In this document: positions 40,718 through 52,819 of the stretch, piece after piece | Layout of the letters: every line of letters begins with the position of its first letter | How positions within the stretch are numbered: the first letter of the stretch is position 1 | Assembly (NCBI GenBank): GCA_003952965.2 | Contig: CM025850.1 | Span: forward strand, 26,169,797 to 26,233,796 | Length of the DNA stretch: 64,000 nucleotides | Source of the DNA: Morella rubra | Taxonomy: Eukaryota > Streptophyta > Magnoliopsida > Fagales > Myricaceae | Direction of reading: 5' to 3' | The notes under the pieces: generated by a model | What the model saw: the letters and a program-made list of their open reading frames with translations, nothing else | Databases searched by the model: none | Told to the model about the DNA's origin: nothing | Made by a program: the position numbers and the translations under genes

Positions 40718-43700
40718 TCCACCTGCTTGAATCACACAATAATCACTCGGCTTCACATCAAGCAAATGCATCCTCACTCAATTCAAATCCTGCAGAATCA
40801 CACATGACAGCAACAGGTATCTCTTCTGTCTGTTCTCAAGCCTTTGTGTCTAATGTGCACTACGATTATATTCCCTGGATTTTAGACTTTGGAGCAGCAG
40901 ACCACATAGTGTGTTCTCCTTCAGCTTTGGTTGTTTCATCAGCCATTGATTCAACAGTTCGATTACTAAATGGAATTTCATTTTCGGTAACTCATGTCAG
41001 ATCTGTTCAGCTCACACCATCACTACTTCTCACAAATGTGTTGTGTGTACCTACATTTCATTTCAACCTTATTTCAGTTAGCCAGCTAACCAAATCAAAT
41101 GTCTATTGCCTTATGATGATCTCAAATTACTGCCTTATCCAAGACCGGTATTCATGGAAGATGATTGGGCTGTGTGAACAGAGAAAAGGATTGTATTACT
41201 TTGTTCAGAATCTTTCTTCATTTCCAAATATTCATAATGTTTGCAAAGTTGATCCCAGCTTTGTTAATTCTAGTTTTGTTGAAAATTCAGAGATTGACCT
41301 ATGGCATTGCTGCTTAGGTCATCTCTCTTCCAATTGTCTTCAGCTTTTGCATAAAAAATTTCCTTTCAATACTATAAATAAAGGACATTGCAGTTCATGT
41401 CATTATGCTAAGCAAACTCATCTCCCTTTTCTTCTCAGTTCCACTTGTTCAAATTCTGTTTTTTATCTCCTTCATGTTGACATTTGGGGTCCTTTTTCCA
41501 CAAAGTCATTAAATGGTTCTCAGTATTTTTTAACTCTTGTGGATGATTTCTCCAAATGCACTTGGATTTTCCTGCTTAAACACAAATCAGATGCACGAAA
41601 TGCACTTATCTCTTTCATCCACTCTGTTGAAACTCAATTTGGATCCAAAATCAAAACTCTTAGAACTGATAATGGACCTGAATTCATCATACCTGAATTC
41701 TATTCTTCCAAAGGGATTTCTCATCAAACTTCTTGTGTTGAAACTCCACAACAAAATGGTGTTGTAGAGCGTAAGCATCGACACATACTTAATGTGGCTC
41801 GAGCTTTACAATTTCAAGCACATCTCCCTATTAAATTTTGGGGAGAATGTGTTCTTGCTGCTGTTTACATCATAAACCGCATTCCTTTTCCTCTTTTACA
41901 TAACAAATCTCCCTATGAACATAATTTTTCATTCCTCTCCAGATTACTCATGACTTAAGGTCTTTGGTTGCCTCTGTTATGCTACTACTATCAAGCATAA
42001 TCGGCACAAATTTGATTCCCGTGCACGGTAGTGTATTTTTGTTGGATATCCTGCTGCTGTAAAAGCTTACAAACTCTATGATCTTACTTCTCATTCAGTT
42101 TTTATTTCACGGGATGTTGTTTTCTATGAAAGGATTTTTCCTTTCCAACAACTTCCTTCCTCTCCTTCAGCAATTGTTCGTCCACCTTCTTCTTACACTC
42201 TGCCAGTTGCTCTCCCTTTACCTATTGATTTTTCTTCTAATTCTTCTCCTTCTTTTGATTCTCCTCCCTCATCTCCCACTCCTATTATTCCTAGACAGTC
42301 CACTCGCATTCGTCAACCACCATCTTATTTGAAGGATCATCATTGCAATTTGCTCTCTTCTACTACTGCCCAAACTTCTTCCAGGATTTCTGATCATACT
42401 AAGGCGGATGCTCCTCATCCTCTCTCTCATATTTTGACTTACAATAAATTTTCTCCTTCCCACTGACAATTTATCCTCTCCATTACCACTCAAACAGAAC
42501 CCAAAACCTTTCACCAAGCTTCCCAAAACCCACAATGGTGTGAGGCTATGCAAGCTGAACTTTCAGCTCTTGAAGCCACCCATACCTGAACTCTTGTAGA
42601 CTTACCTCCGGGTAAGACACCAGTAGCTTGCAAATGGGTGTACCGGATTAAATACAAGGCTGATGGCAGTATAGAAAGATTCAAGGCTCGGCTTGTTGCC
42701 AAGGGCTACACTCAAGTTGAGGGTCTTGATTTTATTGATACCTTTTCACCAGTGGCTAAACTCACATCTGTTCGAATCCTACTTGCATTAGCAGCTTCTA
42801 AGAATTGGTTTTTATATCAACTTGACATCAACAATGCCTTTCTCCACGGAGATTTAAAAGAGGAAGTTTATATGGAGATTCCTCAAGGATATTTCCCAGC
42901 CGCTTCTCCCAAGGTTTGCAAGCTTCAAAAATCACTCTATGGCTTAAAACAAGCCTCTCGACAGTGGTTTTCCAAGCTTTCGATCTTTCTCATCTCTCAT
43001 GGTTTTGAACAATCAAAATCTGATTATTCATTATTCATTATTCATTATTCATTATTCATTAAGGCTGACAGTTCTCATTTTATGGCTTTGTTAGTGTACG
43101 TTGATGATATTCTTATTGCAAGCACTGATATGGCATCCATTGATGTTATCAAAAGCTTGTTACATAATCGGTTCAAGATTAAAGATCTTAGCATTCCAAA
43201 AAAATTTATGGGCATAGAAATTGCTAGATCATCCAAAGGCATTTCTATTTGTCAGAGAAAATATGTTTTGGACTTGCTTGAAGACACTGGATTTCCCGGT
43301 TGCAAGGCTGCTAAGACCCCACTTGAGCAACATCAGACATTTTCAGCACATGATGGTGATCTCCTTCCTGAACCATCGTTGTATCGCATGATGGTTGGCA
43401 AGCTCTTATATTTAACTTTGACCAGATCGGATTTATCTCATGCTGTTCATATTCTTACTCAATTTATGGACAAGCCACGCACTCCTCATTTGATTGTTGT
43501 CCACCATGTCCTGCGGTATCTCAAGTCTTGCCCTGGTCAAGGTTTATTTTACTCCTCTTCTTCTAAGCTTCATCTTAAGGCTTTTTATGATTCTGACTGG
43601 GCTGGTTGCCCGGATACCAGAAGATCACTTACTGGTTTTTGCATCTTTCTTGGCTCCTCACTGGTTTCCTGGAAGTGCAAGAAACAGACCACCATCTCTC

Positions 43701-44065
43701 GGTCCTCTGCTGAATCCGAATACCGCGCTATGGCTGCTACCTGTTGTGAAATTCAGTGGCTGCTTTACTTGCTTTCTGATTTTCATGTCTCACATTCCAA
43801 GCCTGCCTTACTCTTCTGTGATAATAAGGTTGCTTTACACATTGCCGAAAATCCCACTTTCCATGAACGAACAAAGCATATTGATCTCGACTGCCACTTT
43901 GTTCGGGAGAAGCTTCAGCATAACATCATTCGGCCTTTACATGTCTCTTCTGCAAATCAGCTCAGTGATTTTGTTTACAAAGCTACTTGGTATTTCACAG
44001 TTTCGTTATTTGTTGGCCAAGATGGGTGTTCTCAACTTACACACTCCATCTTGAGGGGGGGCTGA
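40714..44065 (+). pseudogene. Copia pol (protease, integrase, RT, RNase H), frameshifted
   Basis: Order: a protease whose active site reads WILDFGAADH (usually D-S/T-G-A); a GAG-pre-integrase HCC-type finger (WHCCLGH, CSSCHYAKQ); an integrase core (VDIWGPF, RTDNGPEF, ERKHRHI); then a frameshift near 41937-41957. Further pol linker sequence follows in other frames to about 42600. An intact RT/RNase H frame runs from 42638 to 44065. RT motifs are [26 protein letters not shown] and YVDD ([11 protein letters not shown]). RNase H residues are seen in [15 protein letters not shown] and CDNKVA. A 7-bp repeat expansion lies in the RT at 43023-43062. Confidence 0.88.
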
Positions 44066-44285
44066 TGAATATAACAATGTAACCAAAACAGAGTCGTTTT
44101 GTTTTAGTTAGATTTCTGTTAGTTGGTTCAAAAGTGAGTCGGTGAAGACCACTTCGCAGTTGCTTGTATTTTTCTTCTATAAATAGTTGCAGACTTAGCT
44201 AAATAAGAATACAATGGAGAGTAATTCATTTGGCTCTGCTCTTTCGGCAAACATCAATTCTTCTACTTCATTTCTTTTCTTAACA
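44063..44285 (+). repeat. 3' LTR of the copia element
   Basis: A 223-bp copy of the 5' LTR. Three of the five differences are CG in the 5' LTR and TG or CA here, as expected after methyl-cytosine deamination. Confidence 0.95.
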
Positions 44286-44290
44286 TACAG

Positions 44291-45079
44291 AGTGCAGAAA
44301 ACTCAGCTACATGAACAAACCATCAGCAGATCAGCTTCTTCTCAAGGGTGCGCTAAATACCCCTCAACCTTGCAAGCATGGATAACCAGAGATCAACCTG
44401 TAAAGAATCTAAATTCGGTAGTAGAGGGAGTGGCAGTTTTCCAAATTTTCTGTTTTGGTCCTTCCTGCCTGTCAAAGGATATGGCTAAGAAGATAGTGGT
44501 GCTTAGGAAAACACTCCAAATCCAGATGTTTGATTCGGATGCCTAGCGGATGGGCTAACATGTCTAAGTTTTGTGCCACTGGATCAAATTGTTCTAGATA
44601 GCCATATGCCAATGCAATACGATCTACGGTCACGATGATGACGACAGCAAGTGGACACTTTCAATTGTCAGGAACTGCGGTACAGCCTTTGAAAGTAAAG
44701 GTAAGAAAAATTATGCATAGAGAACGCATGCTATGTGACGGAAGTTTCTGTTGTTAATTTGCTCTTACATGCCAATAAAGCAGAATCCTAAAACCTTCTG
44801 TGTTTGAGGTTTTAGTAGCTGTTCTTCCTTGATTCGGATAAAACATTCTCAAATCCTTTCCGGAAAGATAAACCATAAAGGACTTGATATTTTCAAGAAC
44901 TAATTGTGACTTCTGTATTTCAAAAATCCTTGTCGAAAAGATAAACCATAAAGGACTTGATGTTTTCAAGCACTAATCGCAACTTCTATATCTGTCACGA
45001 ACTGCTAAAAGATTTTGCCCTAGTAACAAGATTTCACCAACTTCTATGCCAATTACAATAGAGAGACATTAAATAGAGC
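44291..45079. other. Intergenic region between copia element and CKI1-like gene
   Basis: No gene is supported here. It contains the tandem pair at 44854-44999 and the probable 3' UTR of the kinase gene. Confidence 0.5.
44854..44999. repeat. Tandem duplication of a 73-bp unit
   Basis: Units at about 44854-44926 and 44927-44999 share AAAGATAAACCATAAAGGAC and the following TTGAT-TTTTCAAG-ACTAAT, with roughly 85% identity. It lies downstream of the kinase gene. No function is evident. Confidence 0.8.
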
Positions 45080-47877
45080 CTAAATATCATATTGTTTCCT
45101 ATCGATATATCTAATGGCTTCCAACAGATGTTCCCTTTTCAGGGGTTTACATAAATGAAAGTCCATTCCAGCCTCAATTATCCTTTTTGCTTCCTCACCT
45201 TCTGTATGAGCAGTTAATGCAATGATTGGAATATGAACACCCCAATGCCTCTCCATTCTCCTTATTTGCTCTGTTGCTTTATACCCATCTAGGACAGGCA
45301 TCTGTTAAACAAAAATGTCATACGTGATTTAACAGAAAATAGAACACGAAATATAAATGCTTTGCTTTGAAAAGATGTTCCGGGAATTAAAGAGTTATAA
45401 GGTTAACCAAACAATCATAGTCTTTACCTCACAGTCCATTAATATATAATCATACGGAAGAGTCTTAGATGCTCCATGCTCCCTTTGATCGCTTAGACCT
45501 TTGTCAACTAGCTCTAAAGCCTCCTGTCCATTTTCAGAGAGTTCAACAGTTGCCCCAAGCCGCAACAGATGGGATAGAGTCAACTTGCGTAGCATTGCAT
45601 TGTCCTCTGCAACCAAGATTTTCTTCCCACTCAACCACATTTCACTACTTGGGTTACCACATTCTTGTATTTCTTGCTCCCTTGGTGGGTTCCCATGGCT
45701 CACAAAACTTCTTGATTCTGACTTAACATGAGATACATTTTCAACCGGTGACGATATTTTTTTGCCAGGAGTCTCACTGCTGCCACCGTGGTCTTGTAAC
45801 TGTATTGTCTGCCATGAATGTCCTCGAGTGGGAGAATTCCCTGTATAAGACCGACTCCTTGATGTATTGGGATCTTTAGGAATTTTTTCAGCTTGTGAAA
45901 TTCCCTCTTTCTTCAGTTCATTTACATTGCCTTGCATTGTACCTCCAAACTCAGGAAGAAGTCTTACCACTTCATACAAACGGGAACCATGAAATGGCTT
46001 GGATATTAAAATATCATTCGAATCAATCAAGTCCTCTTCGATAGCTTTGACAGTGATGCTTCGCATTGTTGGTTTCTCCAACCAGACAACCTTGCAACAA
46101 ATGTTCTGGAGGCCTCTTCTAAACTCTGCCACCATCCTGCATAGTACTGGGAATGGTCCAGTGCTAGCATCAATCACTATTAGTACGAAACTTGATGCAC
46201 ATCTAGGAGTAGTCCTTTTGAAAATTGATTTTATGTAGTCTGGTCCATCCATGGTACTTAAAGACATCTCCTTTTCAACAGGGATGGAGTTATTAGAAGC
46301 AGACCTGCTTAAGTAGTCACTTGAAGAACTCACATCTGACTTTACCAAGCTGGAGTTGTGATGCGAATGATTTCTCTTAAGTTTTATCTTCCTAAGAGTA
46401 GAAGGAAGATGTTCCCATTGTTCGACAACCGACACTTTGATGCCTAAGTTCTCCATGAATCTCTGTGACATCCTTCGACGTTTACTGTCTTGAATCAAGA
46501 GGACAACCCAGGATGCCTTCTGCTTGGGGCTAGGGTTGTGAATTGCCAATGTTGGATTCGGAGTAGTGCGCATACACATCCCAGGACTAGGAGTTTGAAT
46601 AATCATCTCAGGACTAGGGTTGCGACTAGTTAGCCCCAACGACTGATTTGTGCCATCTGCCATTTCGAGATCTTCTGCTTTTGCGTCTTCATAAGAGATG
46701 TTTTCGCATATAGCCAGTAAAACAGTGAATCTAAAGCAAGTTCCCCCCTCTCCTATCTCCTTGTCTCTAAATCCTATATCTCCATGCATTAGCCGTACCT
46801 ACCACAATATTTAGAAACATTAGATGTGGCATTTAAGGATACGAATCTAAGAAACTTTAGATCAGAAATAACAGAGAATTCGAACAAATGGTGCCAAAGT
46901 TAGTCCATGTACCAGAGACTGAACAATGCCAAGTCCCAAGCCAGTCCCTCCTTGGCCAAGAGTTGTTTCTTTGACTTGAACGTAGTTTTCAAAAACCAGT
47001 TTTTGCTTCTCTTTTGGAATTCCTTCACCTGTATCATCAACCTCAAACACAAATTCCATAGCATCGGGATCTGGTTCTGCTGCATTCATGGCTTTAAAGT
47101 CATTATATGCTCGACTGTTCTTACAAAACAAGCATGGCAAGCAGTTGCGTTTAGAAGTAATGATTGAATTCTGCAAGCTCCTGGGTTTCCTAACCCAAGC
47201 TCGGACGGTGACATTCCCCTCAGAAGTAAACTTAACCGCATTGCTAAGTAGATTACTCAATATCTGCTTGAGTTTTCCCCTGTCACCTTTAACTTGTGAA
47301 AATTTGAGGATAGAACCATCACAAGGATCCAACACTACGTCTACTCCTTTTCTGATACCAACAGGATGAAATAAATCCACTACGTCCTCAAGAAGTTGGG
47401 CCAAATCAAATTCCTCTTCTTCAAGCACCATCTTCCCTGCTTCGATTTTGCTTATATCGAGAATGGAGTTCAGTATACCTGAACAAATATATGAATCAAT
47501 ACATGCATCGAGAATTTTACTTAGTGCAATAGAGAGAGAATACCGAGTCATCAAAAATTACCTAGTAAGTCATTTGCACAGGTATCCATTTGTCTTAAAT
47601 TTGTAGCCAAATCAGAACCAGGGGCGACTTCATCGTAGCATATTTCTATCAAACCAATCAGACCTGCTAGTGAAGCTCGAATATCATGACTGGCACTGGC
47701 AAAGGCTTGACTTTTGTTCATACTTTTCCTCTCCGCTTGTTGAGTTGCTTCCATCTGTTTTATGAGCGCAGCACACAAGTGCATCTCTCTTTTGGCAGCT
47801 CTAAGGACTACGAATACAAAACTTGAGATGGAGACGACCATTGTGCAGATGATTATTATAAGGAGCACCAATGCCAT
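45080..47877 (-). CDS. CKI1: CKI1-like hybrid histidine kinase, sensor domain not found
   Basis: Four minus-strand exons join in phase: 47877-47562, 47478-46913, 46798-45428, 45301-45080 (824 residues from the ATG at 47877). One membrane segment (ALVLLIIIICTMVVSISSFVFVV) comes first. Then come the helix REMHLCAALIKQMEATQQ, the H-box (SASHDIRASLAGL), N-box (LSNLLSNAVKF), G1 (DDTGEGIP), G2 (GTGLGLGI), a long linker, and a receiver with AEDN, phospho-acceptor LMDCEMPVLDG and lysine CKPL. All catalytic residues are present. The wording matches CKI1, a histidine kinase of the cytokinin-type phosphorelay needed for female gametophyte development. Arabidopsis CKI1 is about 1120 residues, and its first membrane helix and extracellular region are missing here. 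An acceptor (TCGTCAG|G, 47906-47910) shows that at least one exon lies upstream. A possible leader exon ends near 48780 (CACCAG|GTCAGTC). Confidence 0.88.
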
Positions 47878-50800
47878 TTTCCTGGGGAAGAGCCAACAGA
47901 TACACCTGACGAAAAAAAAAAATGTTGGAAATAAGTACATGAGCAGTTGAACCCAATTAGTAACTATCTAAGTAAATTGGCTGGAGTAATCCGGACTCGG
48001 CTAAAAAATAAAATCCATAAATCTACATATGCTGGTATGAATCAATGACAGCAGCAGTAATTTCTGACCTGTTTGAAAAAGAATTGTCACGTTCTTATTT
48101 ACTTTATTTCTTTCACATTAATCATGATCCGGGTCAAACCCAAAAGAAAACAAGCAATTATAATTACAGCTCTATTACTCACTAATAGCAGCGATTAAGA
48201 TACATTAAACACGAAGACGTGAACCTGACAAAGACTATATATATATATATATATATGAAGTTTATTTTGTAGAGAACTTTTAGCCTTTAATATTCTAAAA
48301 CACAAATTTATCATATATTTGTCGTTCCTTTATTTTTAGGAGAGTAAAACGTACGTACGGGATCTCCTTAATGCTCGTTATCTCTTTTCCATGAAAAGAT
48401 CGCTATAGGTCTTATTGTCTCTGTCTGCTGGTGACTATGGTAGCACCCTTGAACTTTCTCTCTTGGTTTTTCAACCCGAAATCTCAATTGAAAATTCAAT
48501 TTTCAAAATCAAAGACAGATTCGATCGTACTCAAACAATAAATCAAACACAATTTCGGTTCAACAAATTCGATTCAAAAACAAATTTTTAAAGTATCAAA
48601 AAAATTATGCAAACAACGAAAATATTTCTAAATTAAATCAATTAATTTCACATGAATAAAATCAAAATTATTTCGAAATTTCAAATCAATTTCAACACAA
48701 AACATGCTGTTGGACCACCATGAATATTTTCTAGTAAAATATTGAATAGATTTCAAGAGAGTGAGATTTTGACTGACCTGGTGGGCTCTGACCGATACCG
48801 ATGAATGATCTTCGAATCTCCAAGAACTTTGATATGATACGAGGTGGGATCCTTAGAGTTTGACAGAGTTCACTTGGCGCTCAACAGGTAATAGCTAGCA
48901 CTGCAGATGACTGCATTGGGAGTTTGAGAGAGTTAGTAAGTGCAATCACAATTTGACAAACAGAAAACAGAAAGAATTACTTGGAATACTGGATCATCAT
49001 AGGGATTAATAATTCTTAATTAAAGTTCTTGCTAATATTATAATTCGGAGTACTCGGGGATTATTATCATACGTACTCCTTGTAGATTGCAAACGTTTAT
49101 AATATATCTGTTTGCCACTGCTATATATTCTCAGAAGTATGGCAAAAACAAAATTATTCAAAGAAAAACGAAGTAAAATTATCCAACCGAACAAATTTAA
49201 GTGCTTCTCAGTTTACTTGCACGTATATATATATATACCAAAAATCATAACCCGAGTGGCAAAGAAGAAAAGAAAAACAAAAAGTATCATCTTTCAATAA
49301 GAAAATCATGTATGGATGTTATCACAGGCCGCAAGAAAAGTTTAAAGAAGACTAAACAGAAGAAAGAAAAAAAAATACAATACAGTACAGGGCATCGCAT
49401 GCAGCGCCAACAATAAACTCAGCCGTGCCGCGAGCGCGCGCTTCATCGATCAGATCTTCGAGTTGTGATCCCCGGCCCAGAGCTAATGCATTGAAACTTT
49501 ATATAGAAAGAAGAGTGTCCATATATTTTTGCAGAAACTTTAATTCAAATCACAGCATGTTAAACATTAATTTGGTTAAAGATCAGTCATGAATCCTTCA
49601 TTGGAGATTAGATTAATTAAGGATCCTGAGTACTAATCATGAAAGGGAGAGAATTTCTCGTAGCATATATATATGCGCTGTATATATTGCAATACTGTAC
49701 AAGTACTTTTCCCCCCCTAGTTTTCGTTGTAAGGGAATCAAATCTTGCCGCTATATATGGGGAAATTAATACAGACGAGATGCAATTAAAGTAATAGAAT
49801 ATTTTCCTTAATTAATAGGAGAGATATTGCAATCTTTAAATACATTTTTCTTCTTCAACCTCCTCCATTACATACATAGATTCACAAGACTATATATATA
49901 TATATATATATATCCCAGGTTGAACTTTAGTATCTAGTACCATGATCGAACAAGTTGTGGCAAAAAAAAATTTGACACAAGGTTTTTGTACACATATAAT
50001 TAATGACAAACTAATTACCGCTCATGATAAATGTAAGATTTTTTGGAAAGCAGAAAAAAGAAAAAAAAATCGTTTTGACGTGAAAGATACATAAACTCTC
50101 TAAAATTTTTTGGCAACTGGTAGTGGTTGGCAATCTTTTCCAATCATTTTTTCACAAATAATTCCAACGACTACTTTACAAACTCTAATAGTTTTTTACA
50201 AACTCGATCCAACACACCAAAAAGTTTTTTGCCATCCAAACACAGCCAACAAAATCTATTTTCATTGTTACCATAAAACTTAGTGAGAATATGTATATAC
50301 CTTCAACGTCAAAACATATATATGAACTGAATGTTACCATAAAGCCGTCCTATACATGAGAATGAACCAAATCAGTAAACACAATCTTTCAATATCTACG
50401 TGATTTGAGCATGTGTGGGAGGAGAAAAGGTTTTTGTTTTTGTCCTTTCATTAAAGATTGTTAAATGGATTATTAGGAAACTATCAAGAAACCGGTCTTC
50501 TTTGTATTTTTCCGCAGCTTCCAACTTCAATTGGCAAACTTAGGCCAACTCCATTGCTAATTATACGACATTATGCTAAATACCGGTAATTAAGAACAAA
50601 GATTTTTTCAATTATTTATGCAAATAATGGATGATGCACTTGTTTATATATACCAACACAATTTAAAACAATATATATATATATATACCGACATTTATAG
50701 GGCAGACTCTCAACAGCTACAAATTTCTCTAAATTGCTTCGTCGTTAGGCATCCAAATATTCAACAGCAGTGAACAGCTCCTAGTATCCTTCTCGGAAAA

Positions 50801-52287
50801 CAAAAGGGAGAAAAGATATGAAAAAAAATACTCCTGCAATAAGGAAAGACTAAAAGGGGATACAGTCGATCAGGACAAACATATATGCTTTCATCTTCGA
50901 GCGTAGGTGGTGGCTAGCACAGTTGACTGCAAGTCACCAAGATGACCAAAGAACTAAATGACTGAATATAGTTCTTTCTTAGATGACAGCTTACACAGTG
51001 TTTGAAATTATTGATCTAAAAATACTAATAATAATAATCTCGTCTTAAGTTAATCCATGATTTACGTACCATTGAACTTCTTTCTCTGCATTTCACGAGT
51101 TCGCAAGAGACCGCCTACATTCGAGACTAGAGAAGCTTTACCACCGTACGTACCTTTTAGTTACCTAAGAGAAAATAAAGCTGAGAGCGAGAGAGAGAGA
51201 GAGAGAGAGAGGACCTGCAAGAGTTCAGTGCCGGAAAAAGCTGTGAAAGAGAAGAGGGAAAGAAGAAAATCTGTCTCTGGTCTCTATGTGTATGTCCAAC
51301 TGCAGTACCACTGTCTCATCCAACTCACATAGTCCTTATGGTCTTAAATAAGAAAAATTTCACGTATGGATATGGAAGGGCAATTGTATTGTACTGTACT
51401 CTTGTGCAACATTTAGAAAATTTGACTCAAAGAGTAGCCTATTTTGGTAGTTTGGGTAACTTATGCATGCGCAAGTGGTATATGATAAACCAGATAGCTC
51501 GAGGAGAGAATGGTTTCTCGCAGAGAATATAGCATGAAATCCCAGAGACTTAACTCGAAAACGAGTGTGAGGACTTGCGTTAAGACCTGCATATTAACCA
51601 GCACATAGTTTTTTTTGGCTAAGATCTTTCAAATCTAAACTTAATTACCACTCACAAAAAAATGTATCTAAACTTAATTACCAAAAAAGATCTTCCAAAT
51701 CTGGGGCAAATTCTGGACTCTTGAAAAGATGGCAGTTAAGCTCATATTTGGCAAGGATTTTTTACCTAACGCGTTTTCTGAATCTAGAATGATTAATGTT
51801 CTGGTCTCTCAAAAAGCCCCACAGAAAATATTTAATGCCTCCCTTTGCCAAAGATAAACTTAGTTACAGAATAAATATGTCAAGGTACTAACAATTCAAA
51901 AGTTAATTTACCAGTTTGTCTATGCATGAGGAATAGTACTAATCTTATAATAGTATTGTGAGAAATTAAAACTCTTGTTCATGATTTCATCTACAGGAGA
52001 ATTTTTAACTCTGCTCCTTGCAAGTCAAGTGTACACTCCTAAGGTTAAGTTTAGCGCAACTTAATTTTGCATGAATCAAAAAGAAATTTGTGAACGGTAT
52101 TATGATCTAAGATTAACTAGAAAAGATACACATGGTCCTTAAAAAAACATAAAAGTTGAATTAACATATCGTGTTCGACACGAGCATTGCTCGTGCCAAC
52201 GTAATCCTGAATTATTATCCAAATTTTTTGGAAAAAGCGTCGATGTATTATTATATGGTAAAATTGTTGTACTAGTTCAGAGTTATT

Positions 52288-52530
52288 AAGACCTCCGACT
52301 ATTAATTATCGCATTAATAAGGTGAAATTATGCAAGCAGGGTTGGATAATGGGAAACAACATGCTTAATCCACCGGTTTCATCCCATCTGGGATGAAACC
52401 GCAAGCTTAAGACCTCCCAATATTAATTATCACATTAATAAGGTGAAATTATGTGGACGTAGTTGGATCGTGGGAAACCACAAGTGTAATCCACTGGTCT
52501 GCTCCTATATAGGATGCGGGTTCTCGCTTA
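52288..52530. repeat. Direct repeat of about 120 bp with a hairpin at the end of unit 1
   Basis: TAAGACCTCC, ATTAATTATC, CATTAATAAGGTGAAATTATG and GGGAAAC occur in the same order at about 52288-52370 and 52410-52485. Between the units is a perfect 11-bp stem, GGTTTCATCCC / GGGATGAAACC, with a 4-nt ATCT loop (52375-52400). Confidence 0.75.
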
Positions 52531-52624
52531 ATTCACCAGTCTCTTCCTATCTAGGAGGTAATCCCGCTTATCCTTTTTCCCACTCCTACAGGAGAAAGGT
52601 TGTGGGACTCTCTACACCTATGAT

Positions 52625-52819
52625 TAGAGACGAAGCTAGGGGGCTGGCGGGGTCATGGCCCCCCTAGCTCCACAAAATTCCTTCATAATTTTTTCTTTAG
52701 TAAAAAAAAAAAAATATATATATATATATATATTTTAATGATTTTCTTTAATTTGTTATATTGAAAATTTATTTGTGTAATTGGCCTCTCCTAACCTTCA
52801 ATTTTGACTTCGTCCCTTG
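52625..52819. mobile_element. Non-autonomous hAT MITE with 8-bp target duplication
   Basis: A 195-bp element. The left end is TAGAGACGAAGCTAGG. The right end on the opposite strand is CAAGGGACGAAGTC. They share GRGACGAAG as imperfect terminal repeats. It is flanked by exact CCTATGAT at 52617-52624 and 52820-52827. An 8-bp duplication is the hAT hallmark. The interior is AT-rich and includes a poly-A plus TA repeat. Confidence 0.82.

Larger units (their letters stand above)
39386..44285 (+). mobile_element. Ty1-copia LTR retrotransposon, complete in structure, coding-defective
   Basis: A 4.9-kb element flanked by TACAG at 39381-39385 and 44286-44290. It has two 223-bp LTRs, a primer-binding site (TGGTATTAGAGC, 39609-39620, complementary to initiator tRNA-Met with one mismatch) and a purine tract ending GAGGGGGGGC just before the 3' LTR. 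The domain order gag, protease, integrase, RT, RNase H defines Copia. The two LTRs differ at 5 of 223 positions, so it inserted fairly recently. It sits between the small minus-strand gene and the CKI1-like gene. Confidence 0.95.

Noticed and set aside
50090-50250. MITE-like AT-rich stretch ending CCATCCAAACACAGCC
   Set aside because: The right end resembles common plant MITEs, but no matching left end or duplication was found.
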